Assembly: GCA_045598345.1 (NCBI GenBank)
Contig: JAZLLX010000040.1
Coordinates: forward strand, 1-16,730
Direction of reading: 5' to 3'
Length of the DNA: 16,730 nt
Origin: Phascolarctobacterium_B sp045598345
GTDB taxonomy: Bacteria; Bacillota; Negativicutes; Acidaminococcales; Acidaminococcaceae
In this document: positions 1 through 6,254 of the stretch, one piece after another
How the letters are laid out: each line of letters opens with the position of its first letter
How positions within the stretch are numbered: the stretch's first letter is position 1
The notes under the pieces: model-generated
What the model was told of the DNA's origin: nothing
The model's database searches: none
The model's input: only the letters and a program-made list of their open reading frames with translations
Position numbers and translations under genes: made by a program

Positions 1-168
1 GTCAGCAAGATAAAGATTTATCAATGTCTGATACGGAATGTGATTTTCTTCGGACATTGCCTTAAAATACTCAATCGTATCATTATTGATATTAATTGTT
101 ACCTGCTTTTTCAAAAACTTAACATAAGGATTTTTTACCCCCTTTGAAAAATCATATTCTTCTTTCAT
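1..168 (-). CDS. brnA: BrnA-type antitoxin, 3' end cut by window edge
   Basis: The 56 visible codons start at ATG 166-168 and stay open to base 1. The protein begins MKEEYDFSKGVKNPYVKFLK, followed by a strand (KQVTININ), a helix starting NDTIEYFKAM and the segment IPYQTLINLYLAD. That layout is the ribbon-helix-helix DNA-binding fold of BrnA antitoxins, including the typical 'xPYQTLIN' helix. In the family, BrnA binds and neutralises the ribonuclease BrnT and represses its own operon. A strong ribosome site (GGGAGGTG, about 174-181) precedes the start and lies inside the end of the upstream brnT remnant, 1 nt from its stop, so the two were one operon. Since the toxin is deleted (see next entry), this antitoxin looks orphaned here. 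The C-terminus is not visible, so completeness cannot be judged. Confidence 0.8.
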   Translation of the reverse strand, partial: MKEEYDFSKGVKNPYVKFLKKQVTININNDTIEYFKAMSEENHIPYQTLINLYLAD

Positions 169-169
169 A

Positions 170-284
170 TTACACACCTCCCACATATTGACTTGTTTCT
201 GTCTTTGTTGCTTTTTCCAATGTTATGCTTTGTTTGATTTATTTTATTTTTACTTTCGTCCCATTCAAAAGTTATTTCATTCAT
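170..284 (-). pseudogene. brnT: brnT toxin remnant with internal deletion
   Basis: From ATG 282-284 the minus strand reads MNEITFEWDESKNKINQTKH, the characteristic N-terminus of BrnT ribonucleases (I-x-F-E-W-D-x-x-K followed by the K-x-x-K-H helix). The last ~14 codons before the stop at 170-172, read in a different frame, give KATKTETSQYVGGV, which matches the usual BrnT C-terminus (…ISARKAT…). The two pieces meet near 219-222 and everything between is missing. BrnT proteins are usually about 90 residues; here only about 37 codons' worth remains, in a total of 115 nt, which is not a multiple of three. The N-terminal frame runs on as a 39-residue reading frame ending over the brnA start. The central strands with the catalytic residues are gone, so no active toxin is expected. 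No clear promoter is seen; a TTGACA at 291-296 has no matching -10. Confidence 0.78.
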
Positions 285-305
285 AATTTTTGTCAACACC
301 TAAAC

Positions 306-337
306 CCGCTTACGAACATCAATCGTAAGCGGTTTTT
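306..337 (+). terminator. Hairpin with T-run, terminator-like in + orientation
   Basis: Arms CCGCTTACGA (306-315) and TCGTAAGCGG (323-332) pair perfectly over 10 bp around a 7-nt loop and are followed on the + strand by TTTTTAGTTTTTATTT. That is a good intrinsic terminator for + transcription, although both neighbouring genes are on the minus strand. Read on the minus strand it lies directly after the PIN toxin stop, but the following bases (GTTTAGG) are a poor U-tract, so minus-strand termination would be weaker. Confidence 0.6.
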
Positions 338-342
338 AGTTT

Positions 343-801
343 TTATTTATTATAATCTACATTCCTATCTGCAACATTTAATGGTTCATCTGGCGGTGTA
401 TCTGAATATTCCAAAAACTCAGCAGGTGTCATTATCAAAGGCCAGTCAAGATGAGCGTCAAGAAAATCTTTATCTCCTGTAACAATAACATCTACTTTTC
501 CTGCAAGTGCCGCCCTCAAAATCGGTCTGTCCTTAACATCACGGATTTTTCTTTCAGAAAATGCTACCCTTGCCGGTATTTTAACCACATCCGCCAAGCT
601 CTCAATCAATTGCAAAAAACATTCCATTTCTGCTTTTTTCGCAGTAAATTTTGTTCCTATCTTTTCCCTAAATTCGTCAATATTAACTTGACAAACTACA
701 AACTCGTCATTTTCAAAGGACTTAAAAACTGCTTTTGCCGGTATTCCTTTAGAATTCAATGCTGCAGAAATAAGAACATTAGTATCAAATAATACTCTCA
801 T
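343..801 (-). CDS. PIN-domain toxin, COG1569-like family
   Basis: A 152-residue protein starting MRVLFDTNVLISAALNSKG. The acidic residues of a PIN ribonuclease are in place: D6 in the FDTN motif, E43 (NIDEF), D91 (RDVKDRPIL) and D110/D112 (TGDKDF). This arrangement, with the 'V(x)DxPIL…A…VTGDKDFL' block, is that of the 'putative toxin component, PIN family' group rather than classical VapC. PIN toxins cleave RNA using Mg2+ or Mn2+ held by these acids. The start ATG overlaps the stop of the upstream antitoxin by four bases (ATGA, 798-801), the usual coupling of a toxin to its antitoxin. The tail after about residue 128 (SDTPPDEPLNVADRNVDYNK) is polar and probably disordered. The toxin looks intact; the RNA target is unknown. 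Confidence 0.85.
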   Translation of the reverse strand: MRVLFDTNVLISAALNSKGIPAKAVFKSFENDEFVVCQVNIDEFREKIGTKFTAKKAEMECFLQLIESLADVVKIPARVAFSERKIRDVKDRPILRAALAGKVDVIVTGDKDFLDAHLDWPLIMTPAEFLEYSDTPPDEPLNVADRNVDYNK

Positions 802-1061
802 TTTTCGTACTGACCACGCATGGACTTAACCCATTCCATAATCTCATCTTCAGAGAATTTTCCGTCATATTCTTTCATTGCCTGTTGAAATGACTCAAAG
901 GCATACCGCAGAGAATTTACCACACGAATATTATTACCTTCTACAATAAAAGTAATTCTGTTCCCCTTCTTCGCCCCCAAAACTTCTCTCACCTTTTTAG
1001 GTATGGTTATTTGTCCCTTATCAAGGATTTTGGCATCCTCCACAAATTCTACACTATTCAT
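798..1061 (-). CDS. AbrB/MazE-like antitoxin for the PIN toxin
   Basis: An 87-residue protein. Residues about 11-45 (ILDKGQITIPKKVREVLGAK then KGNRITFIVEGNNI) form the swapped-hairpin AbrB/SpoVT DNA-binding fold, with the 'KGQITIPKxxRxxLG' signature. The C-terminal half (from about residue 55) is helical and charged, as expected of the segment that wraps the toxin. ATG 1059-1061 is preceded by AAGGAGA at 1070-1075, 8 nt upstream. It is the first gene of a two-gene operon with the PIN toxin, behind a perfect consensus promoter that overlaps a palindrome, which suggests autorepression. Such antitoxins are usually degraded by Lon or Clp proteases, whose genes lie just upstream here. Confidence 0.87.
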   Translation of the reverse strand: MNSVEFVEDAKILDKGQITIPKKVREVLGAKKGNRITFIVEGNNIRVVNSLRYAFESFQQAMKEYDGKFSEDEIMEWVKSMRGQYEK

Positions 1062-1091
1062 AATTCATTCTCCTTAAAGTAGTAAAGTAGG

Positions 1092-1104
1092 AAATTCTGA
1101 ATTT
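1092..1104. promoter_or_regulatory. Palindromic operator candidate for the AbrB/PIN module
   Basis: AAATTC-T-GAATTT is a perfect inverted repeat. It sits immediately downstream of the -10 box and so covers the expected transcription start. AbrB-like antitoxins usually repress their own promoter by binding such sites; that role here is inference. Confidence 0.5.
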
Positions 1105-1133
1105 ATTATAATTCCAACCATTGTTAATGTCAA
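1105..1133 (-). promoter_or_regulatory. Consensus promoter of the AbrB/PIN module
   Basis: On the minus strand, TTGACA (1128-1133), a 17-nt spacer and TATAAT (1105-1110): 12 of 12 consensus positions at ideal spacing. The predicted start is near 1098, about 37 nt before the antitoxin ATG. The -35 box begins 12 nt after the vapC stop, so the two toxin modules are separately transcribed. Confidence 0.85.
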
Positions 1134-1144
1134 GTTGTTTTTAG

Positions 1145-1543
1145 TCATACCCAATTTTCTACACTCAACCCTTTAACTCTCCCAAACTCACGTGTATTGT
1201 TGGTTACCAAGATAAGTCCTTCCGCCAAAGCGTGACCAGCTATCAGCATATCCATTGGACCAATAATTTGCCCCTGCTCTTCCAAATCTGCCCGTATCTG
1301 TCCATATTTTTCCGCCGCCTTAGCAGTAAAATCCAAAACTTTAATACCGCTAAGCATTGAATACAGTGCTTTTTTACTTTGGGTCTTCATATTTGACTTT
1401 TCTGCACCATATAACAATTCCCCCAAAACAACAGAAGAAATACAAACACCGTCAATTTTATGCCGTGCAAAATTCGTGAAAACATTTTGATATTTGTTCT
1501 TTATCAAGTAAATAATGATATTAGTGTCAAGCATATATTTCAT
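1145..1543 (-). CDS. vapC: VapC toxin, PIN-domain ribonuclease
   Basis: A 132-residue protein of normal VapC length. The PIN catalytic residues are visible: D6 (MLDTNIIIYL), E42 (VVLGELLYGA), D98 (IGPMDMLIAGHAL) and the 'LVTNNTREF' motif near residues 112-120. VapC toxins are Mg2+-dependent ribonucleases that often cut initiator tRNA or rRNA; the target here cannot be predicted. The ATG overlaps the vapB stop by four bases (1540-1543, ATGA), so translation is coupled. A second in-frame ATG three codons downstream is possible, but the overlap favours the first. No damage is seen, so the module looks active. Confidence 0.9.
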   Translation of the reverse strand: MKYMLDTNIIIYLIKNKYQNVFTNFARHKIDGVCISSVVLGELLYGAEKSNMKTQSKKALYSMLSGIKVLDFTAKAAEKYGQIRADLEEQGQIIGPMDMLIAGHALAEGLILVTNNTREFGRVKGLSVENWV

Positions 1544-1767
1544 AATTGCTCACGTACCTGCAAAGTTCCTTGATTTCTCCCCTCGGCAAAGAAATCATCC
1601 GGAAATTGCTTAATCCCTTCAAAAAACATTTTCCACCCTGCATCTTTAGGTGTAATCAAAAGCATATCTCCAATCTTGTTAATTAGTACCTCATTGCCTT
1701 CCATACGGTATTCTTTGGGAATTCTAATCGCCTGACTTCTGCCATTCTCAAAAATTTTTCCTATCAT
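1540..1767 (-). CDS. vapB: VapB antitoxin
   Basis: A 75-residue protein starting MIGKIFENGRSQAIRIPKEY, the VapB/MazE-type AbrB fold with the 'NGRSQAIRIPKEYR' signature. The central part (EVLINKIGDMLLITPKD) completes the DNA-binding half, and the C-terminal FFEGIKQFPDDFF segment should be the toxin-binding tail. I chose ATG 1765-1767 because GGAGGTGAGG (1771-1780) stands at ideal ribosome-site distance; a GTG nine bases upstream (1774-1776) is part of that ribosome site and cannot be the start. The gene leads vapC, behind a promoter with a palindrome in its spacer. Confidence 0.9.
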   Translation of the reverse strand: MIGKIFENGRSQAIRIPKEYRMEGNEVLINKIGDMLLITPKDAGWKMFFEGIKQFPDDFFAEGRNQGTLQVREQL

Positions 1768-1787
1768 TCTCCTCACCTCCCAAAAGC

Positions 1788-1816
1788 AGTATATATCATG
1801 GTATATATTTTGTCAA
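1788..1816 (-). promoter_or_regulatory. vapBC promoter with embedded operator palindrome
   Basis: On the minus strand: TTGACA (1811-1816), 17-nt spacer, TATACT (1788-1793). An 18-bp near-perfect palindrome, 1790-1807 (TATATA-TCATGG-TATATA, only the pair 1796/1801 mismatched), fills the spacer and part of the -10. A VapB dimer bound there would block RNA polymerase, the standard autoregulation of vapBC operons. The ribosome site follows at 1774-1780. Confidence 0.85.
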
Positions 1817-1833
1817 GTGAAGATTCAAAATAC

Positions 1834-1907
1834 AATCAATGGAACATCAAAGAAATTAAAAGTTAAAAACTTTAATCTTAAAACTATGGTAAGATGTTCC
1901 GTTGATT
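1834..1907. repeat. Small fold-back repeat with GGAACATC inverted ends
   Basis: The ends AATCAATGGAACATC (1834-1848) and GATGTTCCGTTGATT (1893-1907) are inverted repeats matching at 14 of 15 positions. The interior is AT-rich and contains a smaller palindrome (AAAGTT-AAA-AACTTT, near 1860-1874). The right end is one copy of the 22-bp repeat family found throughout the gene-free regions of this window. Confidence 0.7.
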
Positions 1908-1938
1908 AAAAATAAAAACGTCCGCTGTATGCGAACTT
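1908..1938 (-). terminator. Repeat-borne minus-strand terminator, copy 1
   Basis: Read on the minus strand, AAGTTCGC pairs with GCGGACG across a short loop and is followed by TTTTTATTTTTAATC. Related copies stand at 2116-2144, 9879-9907 and 11831-11861, each next to or near a 22-bp repeat, so the terminator is part of the repeat module. Confidence 0.6.
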
Positions 1939-1982
1939 CTTTCAAATTCTTTTCTCTCCTCTCTTCACTCTCATTACTGAAC

Positions 1983-2109
1983 TCACTCTTCAACAAAACG
2001 CAATTAAAAGCGTGAAAAGTAAATTTCAAAATGACGACATTCTATATCAAAATGTCGTCATTTTAGAAATGAGATTTTGCTGTTTTAAATGCTTTTGAAC
2101 GCTGAGTGA
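1983..2109. repeat. 127-bp palindromic MITE-like element
   Basis: The centre is a perfect 14-bp stem, AAAATGACGACATT (2028-2041) against AATGTCGTCATTTT (2051-2064), with a 9-nt loop. The flanks continue as an imperfect inverted repeat out to TCACTC (1983-1988) and GAGTGA (2104-2109). It contains no reading frame. It lies between two copies of the minus-strand terminator module (1908-1938 and 2116-2144), as if inserted into or between repeat elements. No second copy is seen in this window. Confidence 0.6.
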
Positions 2110-2115
2110 AAAGCA

Positions 2116-2144
2116 AAATAAAAAAGTCCGCTTAATGCGAACTT
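2116..2144 (-). terminator. Repeat-borne minus-strand terminator, copy 2
   Basis: On the minus strand the arms AAGTTCGC and GCGGACTT (one G-U pair) are followed by TTTTTTATTTTG, a good intrinsic terminator. It would stop any read-through from lon before the vapBC genes. Confidence 0.65.
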
Positions 2145-2358
2145 ATTTTCCCTCTTCTTGAAGAGGGTGGCTGCCCACAGGAACACAGGGGCAGACGGGT
2201 GTTTTTGTTTATGCGAAGCATTCATAAACTTTTTTTCTTCTCTCGTATTTTATAATCTATTTGAAGTTTTCGTTATAATGCAAAAACTCCCACCGCAAGC
2301 GGCCCCCCCTCTTTAGAAAAGAGGGCAAACTTTCGCACTATGCCAACTTCCCTGCTAT
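2145..2358. repeat. Degenerate hairpin-rich repeat interior
   Basis: No coding potential seen. The stretch is a chain of short inverted repeats: CCCTCTTC/GAAGAGGG (about 2151-2168), CTGCCC/GGGCAG (near 2172-2195), GTTTATG/CATAAAC (near 2207-2229) and CCCTCTTT/AAAGAGGG (near 2308-2328). It ends in the module CGCACTATGCCAACTTCCCT, which recurs at 2498-2517 and, diverged, at 12001-12020. It corresponds to the interior and right arm of the element seen complete at 11809-12045. Confidence 0.55.
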
Positions 2359-2544
2359 AATCACCGGAACATCTTACCATAACTTTAAGTTTTAAGTTTT
2401 TATCTTTTCATTAGCGTCAGCGTAATCGCTCACCCCACCACCGTCCTTCTATGTTCCTTTAGACGGTTCCCCGCCCCTTTAGGTGCGGACGAGGGTTAGC
2501 ACTATGCCAACTTCCCTGCTATAATCACCGGAACATCTTACCAC
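2359..2544. repeat. 186-bp dispersed unit, copy 1
   Basis: Bracketed by direct copies of the 22-bp repeat at 2359-2380 and 2523-2544 (core GGAACATCTTACCA). Between them is a conserved ~85-bp block, about 2409-2496, containing ACCACCGTCCTTCTATGTTC. The block has two potential stem-loops (ACCGTC/GACGGT in the other copies, and CCGCCC/GGGCGG). The other units are 10133-10319 and 12024-12214. In this copy the second stem is weakened (CCGC…GCGG). Function unknown; no open frame is shared by the copies. Confidence 0.75.
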
Positions 2545-2637
2545 AATTACGCATTGCGAATTACGCATTCCGCATTATATTTAATCACCGGAACATCCTA
2601 CCATAATTATTCATTATTCTTTATTAATTATTCATTA
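2545..2637. repeat. Low-complexity GCATT repeats and a further 22-bp copy
   Basis: TTACGCATTGCGAATTACGC and following bases (2547-2576) recur almost unchanged at 10361-10392 and 12351-12380. A further copy of the 22-bp repeat follows at 2583-2604, in + orientation. The rest is AT-rich and without genes. Confidence 0.6.
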
Positions 2638-2665
2638 GTAAAAGGGCTGCTTTCGCAGCCCCTTT
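2638..2665 (-). terminator. Intrinsic terminator of the tig-clpP-clpX-lon operon
   Basis: Just after the lon stop on the minus strand: stem GGGCTGC/GCAGCCC closed by a GAAA tetraloop and followed by TTTTAC, with A residues upstream. It ends the protease operon 3 nt beyond lon. Confidence 0.85.
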
Positions 2666-2667
2666 GC

Positions 2668-4986
2668 TCACTTGTTCAATGCCAGTTTTAACACTTCGTC
2701 CACATTCTTCACGCCCACAAATTCCATTTCTTCCTTCACATTCTCCGGGAGTTTTTCAAGGTCTTGCAAATTTTGCTCCGGCATCAGCACTGTTTTAATT
2801 CCTTCCCTGTGTGCCGCCAGCACCTTTTCTTTCACACCACCAATAGGCAACACTCTACCGCTTAATGTCACTTCGCCCGTCATGGCAATGGCATCTTTCG
2901 TCTTGCGGCCGGTCAAAGCACTGACCATAGCCGTCACCATAGTAATGCCTGCACTGGGGCCGTCCTTCGGTATTGCCCCCGCCGGACAATGAATATGGAT
3001 ATCATCTTTTTCAAAAACAGTATCTTTAATTCCCAATTCTTTGGAACAACTGCGAATATAGGTCAGACCCGCTCTTGCGGACTCTTTCATAACATCCCCT
3101 AATTGTCCCGTCAATGTCAAGTGTCCGTTACCCTTGTAAGTAAGCACTTCCACTTTCAAAAGTTCCCCACCTACGCTTGTCCAAGCAAGACCATTCACAA
3201 TTCCGACTTCACCTGCAACTTTCTTCTCATCATGTAGGAATGTGGCAGGTCCTAAGAATTTTTCTAAATTACGGACATTGATTTTTGCCGTTTCTATTTC
3301 CTTATGCACAATCTTGAAAGCCACTTTGCGACACAAGTCACCCAATTTTCTTTCCAGATTCCGCACACCGCTTTCCATAGTGTAGTCCCGAATAAGTTTT
3401 TGCATTGCCTTGTCGTCAACGGTCAAAACATCTTCACCAATACCGTTTTCTTCCTTTTGACGGGGCAGAAGGTGCCGCTTGGCAATCTCCATTTTTTCGT
3501 CTTCCGTATAACTGGTCAACTCAATAACTTCCATTCTGTCACGCAAAGCGGGCGGAACTGTTTCCATCGTGTTAGCGGTAACAATCCAAAAGACCTTGCT
3601 CAAGTCAAAAGGAAATTCAATGTAATGGTCGCTGAATTCATCATTCTGTGCCGGGTCAAGGGCTTCCAGCAAAGCGCTGGAAGGGTCGCCTTTGGAAGAA
3701 TCCGAACCCAATTTGTCAATCTCGTCCAAACAAATCAAAGGGTTCAGGCAAGCACAATCCTGCATGGCATGTATAATCCGTCCGGGAATGGCGCCGATAT
3801 AGGTACGCCGATGCCCGCGGATTTCCGCCTCATCCCGCACACCGCCCAAACTGATACGGGAAAACTTGCGGCCGATGGCCTCCGCAATACTCTCTGCCAA
3901 ACTGGTTTTGCCCACACCGGGCGGGCCCACAAAACAAATGATCGGCGCCTTGCCGTCCTTCTTCAAAATACGGACAGCCAAAAATTCTAAAATTCTTTCC
4001 TTAACTTTTTCCAAACCGTAGTGGTCCCTGTTCAAAATTGTTTCCGCCTGCTCAATATCAAAATTTTCCTCATCCAATTTCCCCCAGGGCAATTTCAAAA
4101 GAGCATCCAGATAATCACGGATGACACCGCTTTCAGATGAATTTGTAGGCAGTTTTTCCAAACGCCGCAATTCATCCTTAATCTTATCTGCCACATTCTG
4201 CGGCAAAGGCATGGATTCCGCTTTTTTCTTGTAGTTCACCACCTCGTCCGCCACATCTTCCCCATCCCCAAGTTCCTTGTGAATGGCCTTAATCTTTTCC
4301 CGCAAATAAAATTCCTTTTGGTGTTTGTCTATCTGTGTCTTGGTTTCAATTTCAATATTGTTGCGGATTTTGGCGTATTCCAGTTGCTCTGTCAGCAAGT
4401 GCAACAAGTGAATCAGACGGCGTTTGACATCCCCCTCGCCCAAAATCTTTTCCTTTTCTTCCAAAGAAATGGTCAGATTGGCCGCAATAATATCACCCAC
4501 CGTAATGGGGCTGGTCTGCTCATGCACCGTCTTCAAAACATCCTGGGGCACCTTCTTGCTCAGTTGTGCCCACTGCTCAAAGGACTCCACCAGCATGGTG
4601 CGTAAAACCTCTTCATCCGCACTGGGAACCCGCATATAGGCAAGTGTCTCAAAGTTTGCATCAAAATAGGGTTTGTTGATGGCGGCATCCTGAACATTGC
4701 TCAACGCCACACGCTCAACACCCTCAATCAAAACCCGCACCACACCGTTGGGCAGTTTCATATACTGCTTGACCACGGTCAGCGTGCCATGTTCAAACAG
4801 ATTGTCAGCAGTTTCCTCTTTGTTGTCGTTACGCTGGGTAACAAGGAGCAGCCGCCGCTCCCCTGTAATCACTGCTTCAATCGCATTTATTGCTTTCTGC
4901 TTACCCACATCCAAACTGATAACCGTGCCCGGGAATATAATGATTCCCTTCACCACAACTATGGGTAATCTGTTTTCTGCATCCAT
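2668..4986 (-). CDS. lon: ATP-dependent protease Lon (LonA)
   Basis: A full-length 772-residue LonA. Residues 1-200 are the N-terminal substrate-binding domain (LPIVVVKGIIIFPG…), followed by a coiled coil to about residue 300. The AAA+ module has Walker A GPPGVGKT (354-361), Walker B LICLDEID (417-424) and the arginine-finger region (ALRDRMEVIEL). The C-terminal protease domain has the catalytic serine S678 (PKDGPSAG) and lysine K721 (GGVKEK), 43 residues apart as in other LonA enzymes. It unfolds and degrades damaged proteins and short-lived regulators in the cytoplasm, including antitoxins in other bacteria. The start is 5 nt after the clpX stop, with only a weak ribosome site (GAAAG), so translation is probably coupled to clpX. 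Last gene of the operon. Confidence 0.98.
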   Translation of the reverse strand: MDAENRLPIVVVKGIIIFPGTVISLDVGKQKAINAIEAVITGERRLLLVTQRNDNKEETADNLFEHGTLTVVKQYMKLPNGVVRVLIEGVERVALSNVQDAAINKPYFDANFETLAYMRVPSADEEVLRTMLVESFEQWAQLSKKVPQDVLKTVHEQTSPITVGDIIAANLTISLEEKEKILGEGDVKRRLIHLLHLLTEQLEYAKIRNNIEIETKTQIDKHQKEFYLREKIKAIHKELGDGEDVADEVVNYKKKAESMPLPQNVADKIKDELRRLEKLPTNSSESGVIRDYLDALLKLPWGKLDEENFDIEQAETILNRDHYGLEKVKERILEFLAVRILKKDGKAPIICFVGPPGVGKTSLAESIAEAIGRKFSRISLGGVRDEAEIRGHRRTYIGAIPGRIIHAMQDCACLNPLICLDEIDKLGSDSSKGDPSSALLEALDPAQNDEFSDHYIEFPFDLSKVFWIVTANTMETVPPALRDRMEVIELTSYTEDEKMEIAKRHLLPRQKEENGIGEDVLTVDDKAMQKLIRDYTMESGVRNLERKLGDLCRKVAFKIVHKEIETAKINVRNLEKFLGPATFLHDEKKVAGEVGIVNGLAWTSVGGELLKVEVLTYKGNGHLTLTGQLGDVMKESARAGLTYIRSCSKELGIKDTVFEKDDIHIHCPAGAIPKDGPSAGITMVTAMVSALTGRKTKDAIAMTGEVTLSGRVLPIGGVKEKVLAAHREGIKTVLMPEQNLQDLEKLPENVKEEMEFVGVKNVDEVLKLALNK

Positions 4987-4991
4987 CTTTC

Positions 4992-6233
4992 TTACGCTTT
5001 CAAAATTAACTCCGGCTGTTGTTTTTTCAGTACCGTATCTTCTGTAACAATAACTTTCTTAATATTTTCGTTGCTGGGGATGTCGTACATCACATCCAGC
5101 ATAATGCTTTCAATAATCGCCCGCAGCCCTCTGGCTCCCGTCTTGCGTTTCAAAGCCAAATCCGCAATGGCGGAAAGTGCTGCATCCTCAAACTCCAAAT
5201 CCACGCCGTCCATTGCCAGCATGGCCTTGTACTGCTTGGTCAAAGCATTCTTCGGCTCTTTCAAAATCTTGATGAGCGCTTTTTTGTCCAACTGCTCCAG
5301 GCAGACCGTGACCGGCAAACGGCCTGTGAATTCAGGAATCAGGCCAAATTTTATTAAATCTTCCGGCTCAACCTGTGCCAGAATCTCGTCAACCGTAATC
5401 TCATCCTTACGTTTGATATCCGCGCCAAAGCCCATGGTTTTCTTGCCAATTCTGGCTTTGATAATGTTGTCCAGTCCTGCAAAAGCACCGCCGCAGATAA
5501 ACAGAACATTGCTTGTGTTCATCTGAATCAACTCTTGCTGGGGATGCTTGCGGCCCCCCTTGGGCGGAATGCTGGCATCCGTGCCTTCCAAGATTTTCAA
5601 AAGTGCCTGCTGCACCCCTTCGCCGGAAACGTCACGGGTGATTGACACATTCTCACCCTTGCGGGCAATCTTGTCAATTTCATCAATATAAACAATGCCC
5701 CGCTCTGCCGCTTCCACCTCCCAGTCCGCATTTTGGATAAGGCGGAGCAAAATGTTTTCCACATCCTCCCCCACATATCCCGCTTCCGTCAAAGTGGTGG
5801 CATCACTAATGGCAAAAGGAACCTGCAAAATTCTTGCCAATGTTTGCGCCAGCAAGGTCTTGCCGCTGCCCGTAGGCCCCAACATCAAAATATTGGACTT
5901 TTGCAACTCCACATCTTTTTTCGCATCAGGATTTGCCAGTTCGTAGTTGATCCTTTTGTAGTGGTTATACACCGCCACCGCCAAGGTCTTCTTGGCCTTG
6001 TCCTGACCGATAACATATTCGTCTAAAATCCTACGCATTTCTGACGGTGTGGGCAAATTTTCCAAAGCATCGGTTTTGGGCTTATGCCCCTTCTGCTTTT
6101 CATCGTTAATCATAAGATTGGAAAGAGCCACACACTCATTACAAATATATACACCACGGCCACTGATCAGACGCTCAACCTGATCCTCCCGCTTGCCGCA
6201 GAAAGAACAACGCCGGCCGTTTTCTCTATCCAT
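4992..6233 (-). CDS. clpX: ClpX, ATP-dependent unfoldase of ClpXP
   Basis: A complete 413-residue ClpX. The N-terminal zinc-binding domain has cysteines C9, C12, C31 and C34. The AAA+ module carries Walker A GPTGSGKT (119-126), the pore loop GYVGED (152-157), Walker B IVYIDEID (180-187), the RKH loop (228-230) and sensor-2 GARGLR (366-371). The ClpP-docking loop is MGF (267-269), a permitted variant of the usual I/L-G-F. The hexamer unfolds tagged substrates and feeds them into ClpP. A ribosome site (AGGAGA, about 6243-6248) stands in the 21-nt gap after clpP. Gene order tig-clpP-clpX-lon makes the assignment unambiguous. Confidence 0.98.
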   Translation of the reverse strand: MDRENGRRCSFCGKREDQVERLISGRGVYICNECVALSNLMINDEKQKGHKPKTDALENLPTPSEMRRILDEYVIGQDKAKKTLAVAVYNHYKRINYELANPDAKKDVELQKSNILMLGPTGSGKTLLAQTLARILQVPFAISDATTLTEAGYVGEDVENILLRLIQNADWEVEAAERGIVYIDEIDKIARKGENVSITRDVSGEGVQQALLKILEGTDASIPPKGGRKHPQQELIQMNTSNVLFICGGAFAGLDNIIKARIGKKTMGFGADIKRKDEITVDEILAQVEPEDLIKFGLIPEFTGRLPVTVCLEQLDKKALIKILKEPKNALTKQYKAMLAMDGVDLEFEDAALSAIADLALKRKTGARGLRAIIESIMLDVMYDIPSNENIKKVIVTEDTVLKKQQPELILKA

Positions 6234-6254
6234 AAACTGTAATCTCCTGTTTAA

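Noticed and set aside
225..482. An 85-codon + strand frame over the brnT remnant and the PIN toxin end.
   Set aside because: It crosses the hairpin at 306-337, has low-complexity composition and runs opposite a real toxin gene and pseudogene.
1768..1776. An upstream GTG start for vapB.
   Set aside because: The GTG is part of the GGAGGTGAGG ribosome site that serves the ATG at 1765-1767.
2359..2604. 22-bp repeats at 2359, 2523 and 2583 as a degenerate CRISPR.
   Set aside because: The spacing is irregular (164 and 60 bp) and the intervening sequence is itself repeated elsewhere in the window, unlike spacers.
3304..3990. A 228-codon + strand frame opposite lon.
   Set aside because: Antisense to the conserved AAA+ and linker region of Lon; no recognisable protein.
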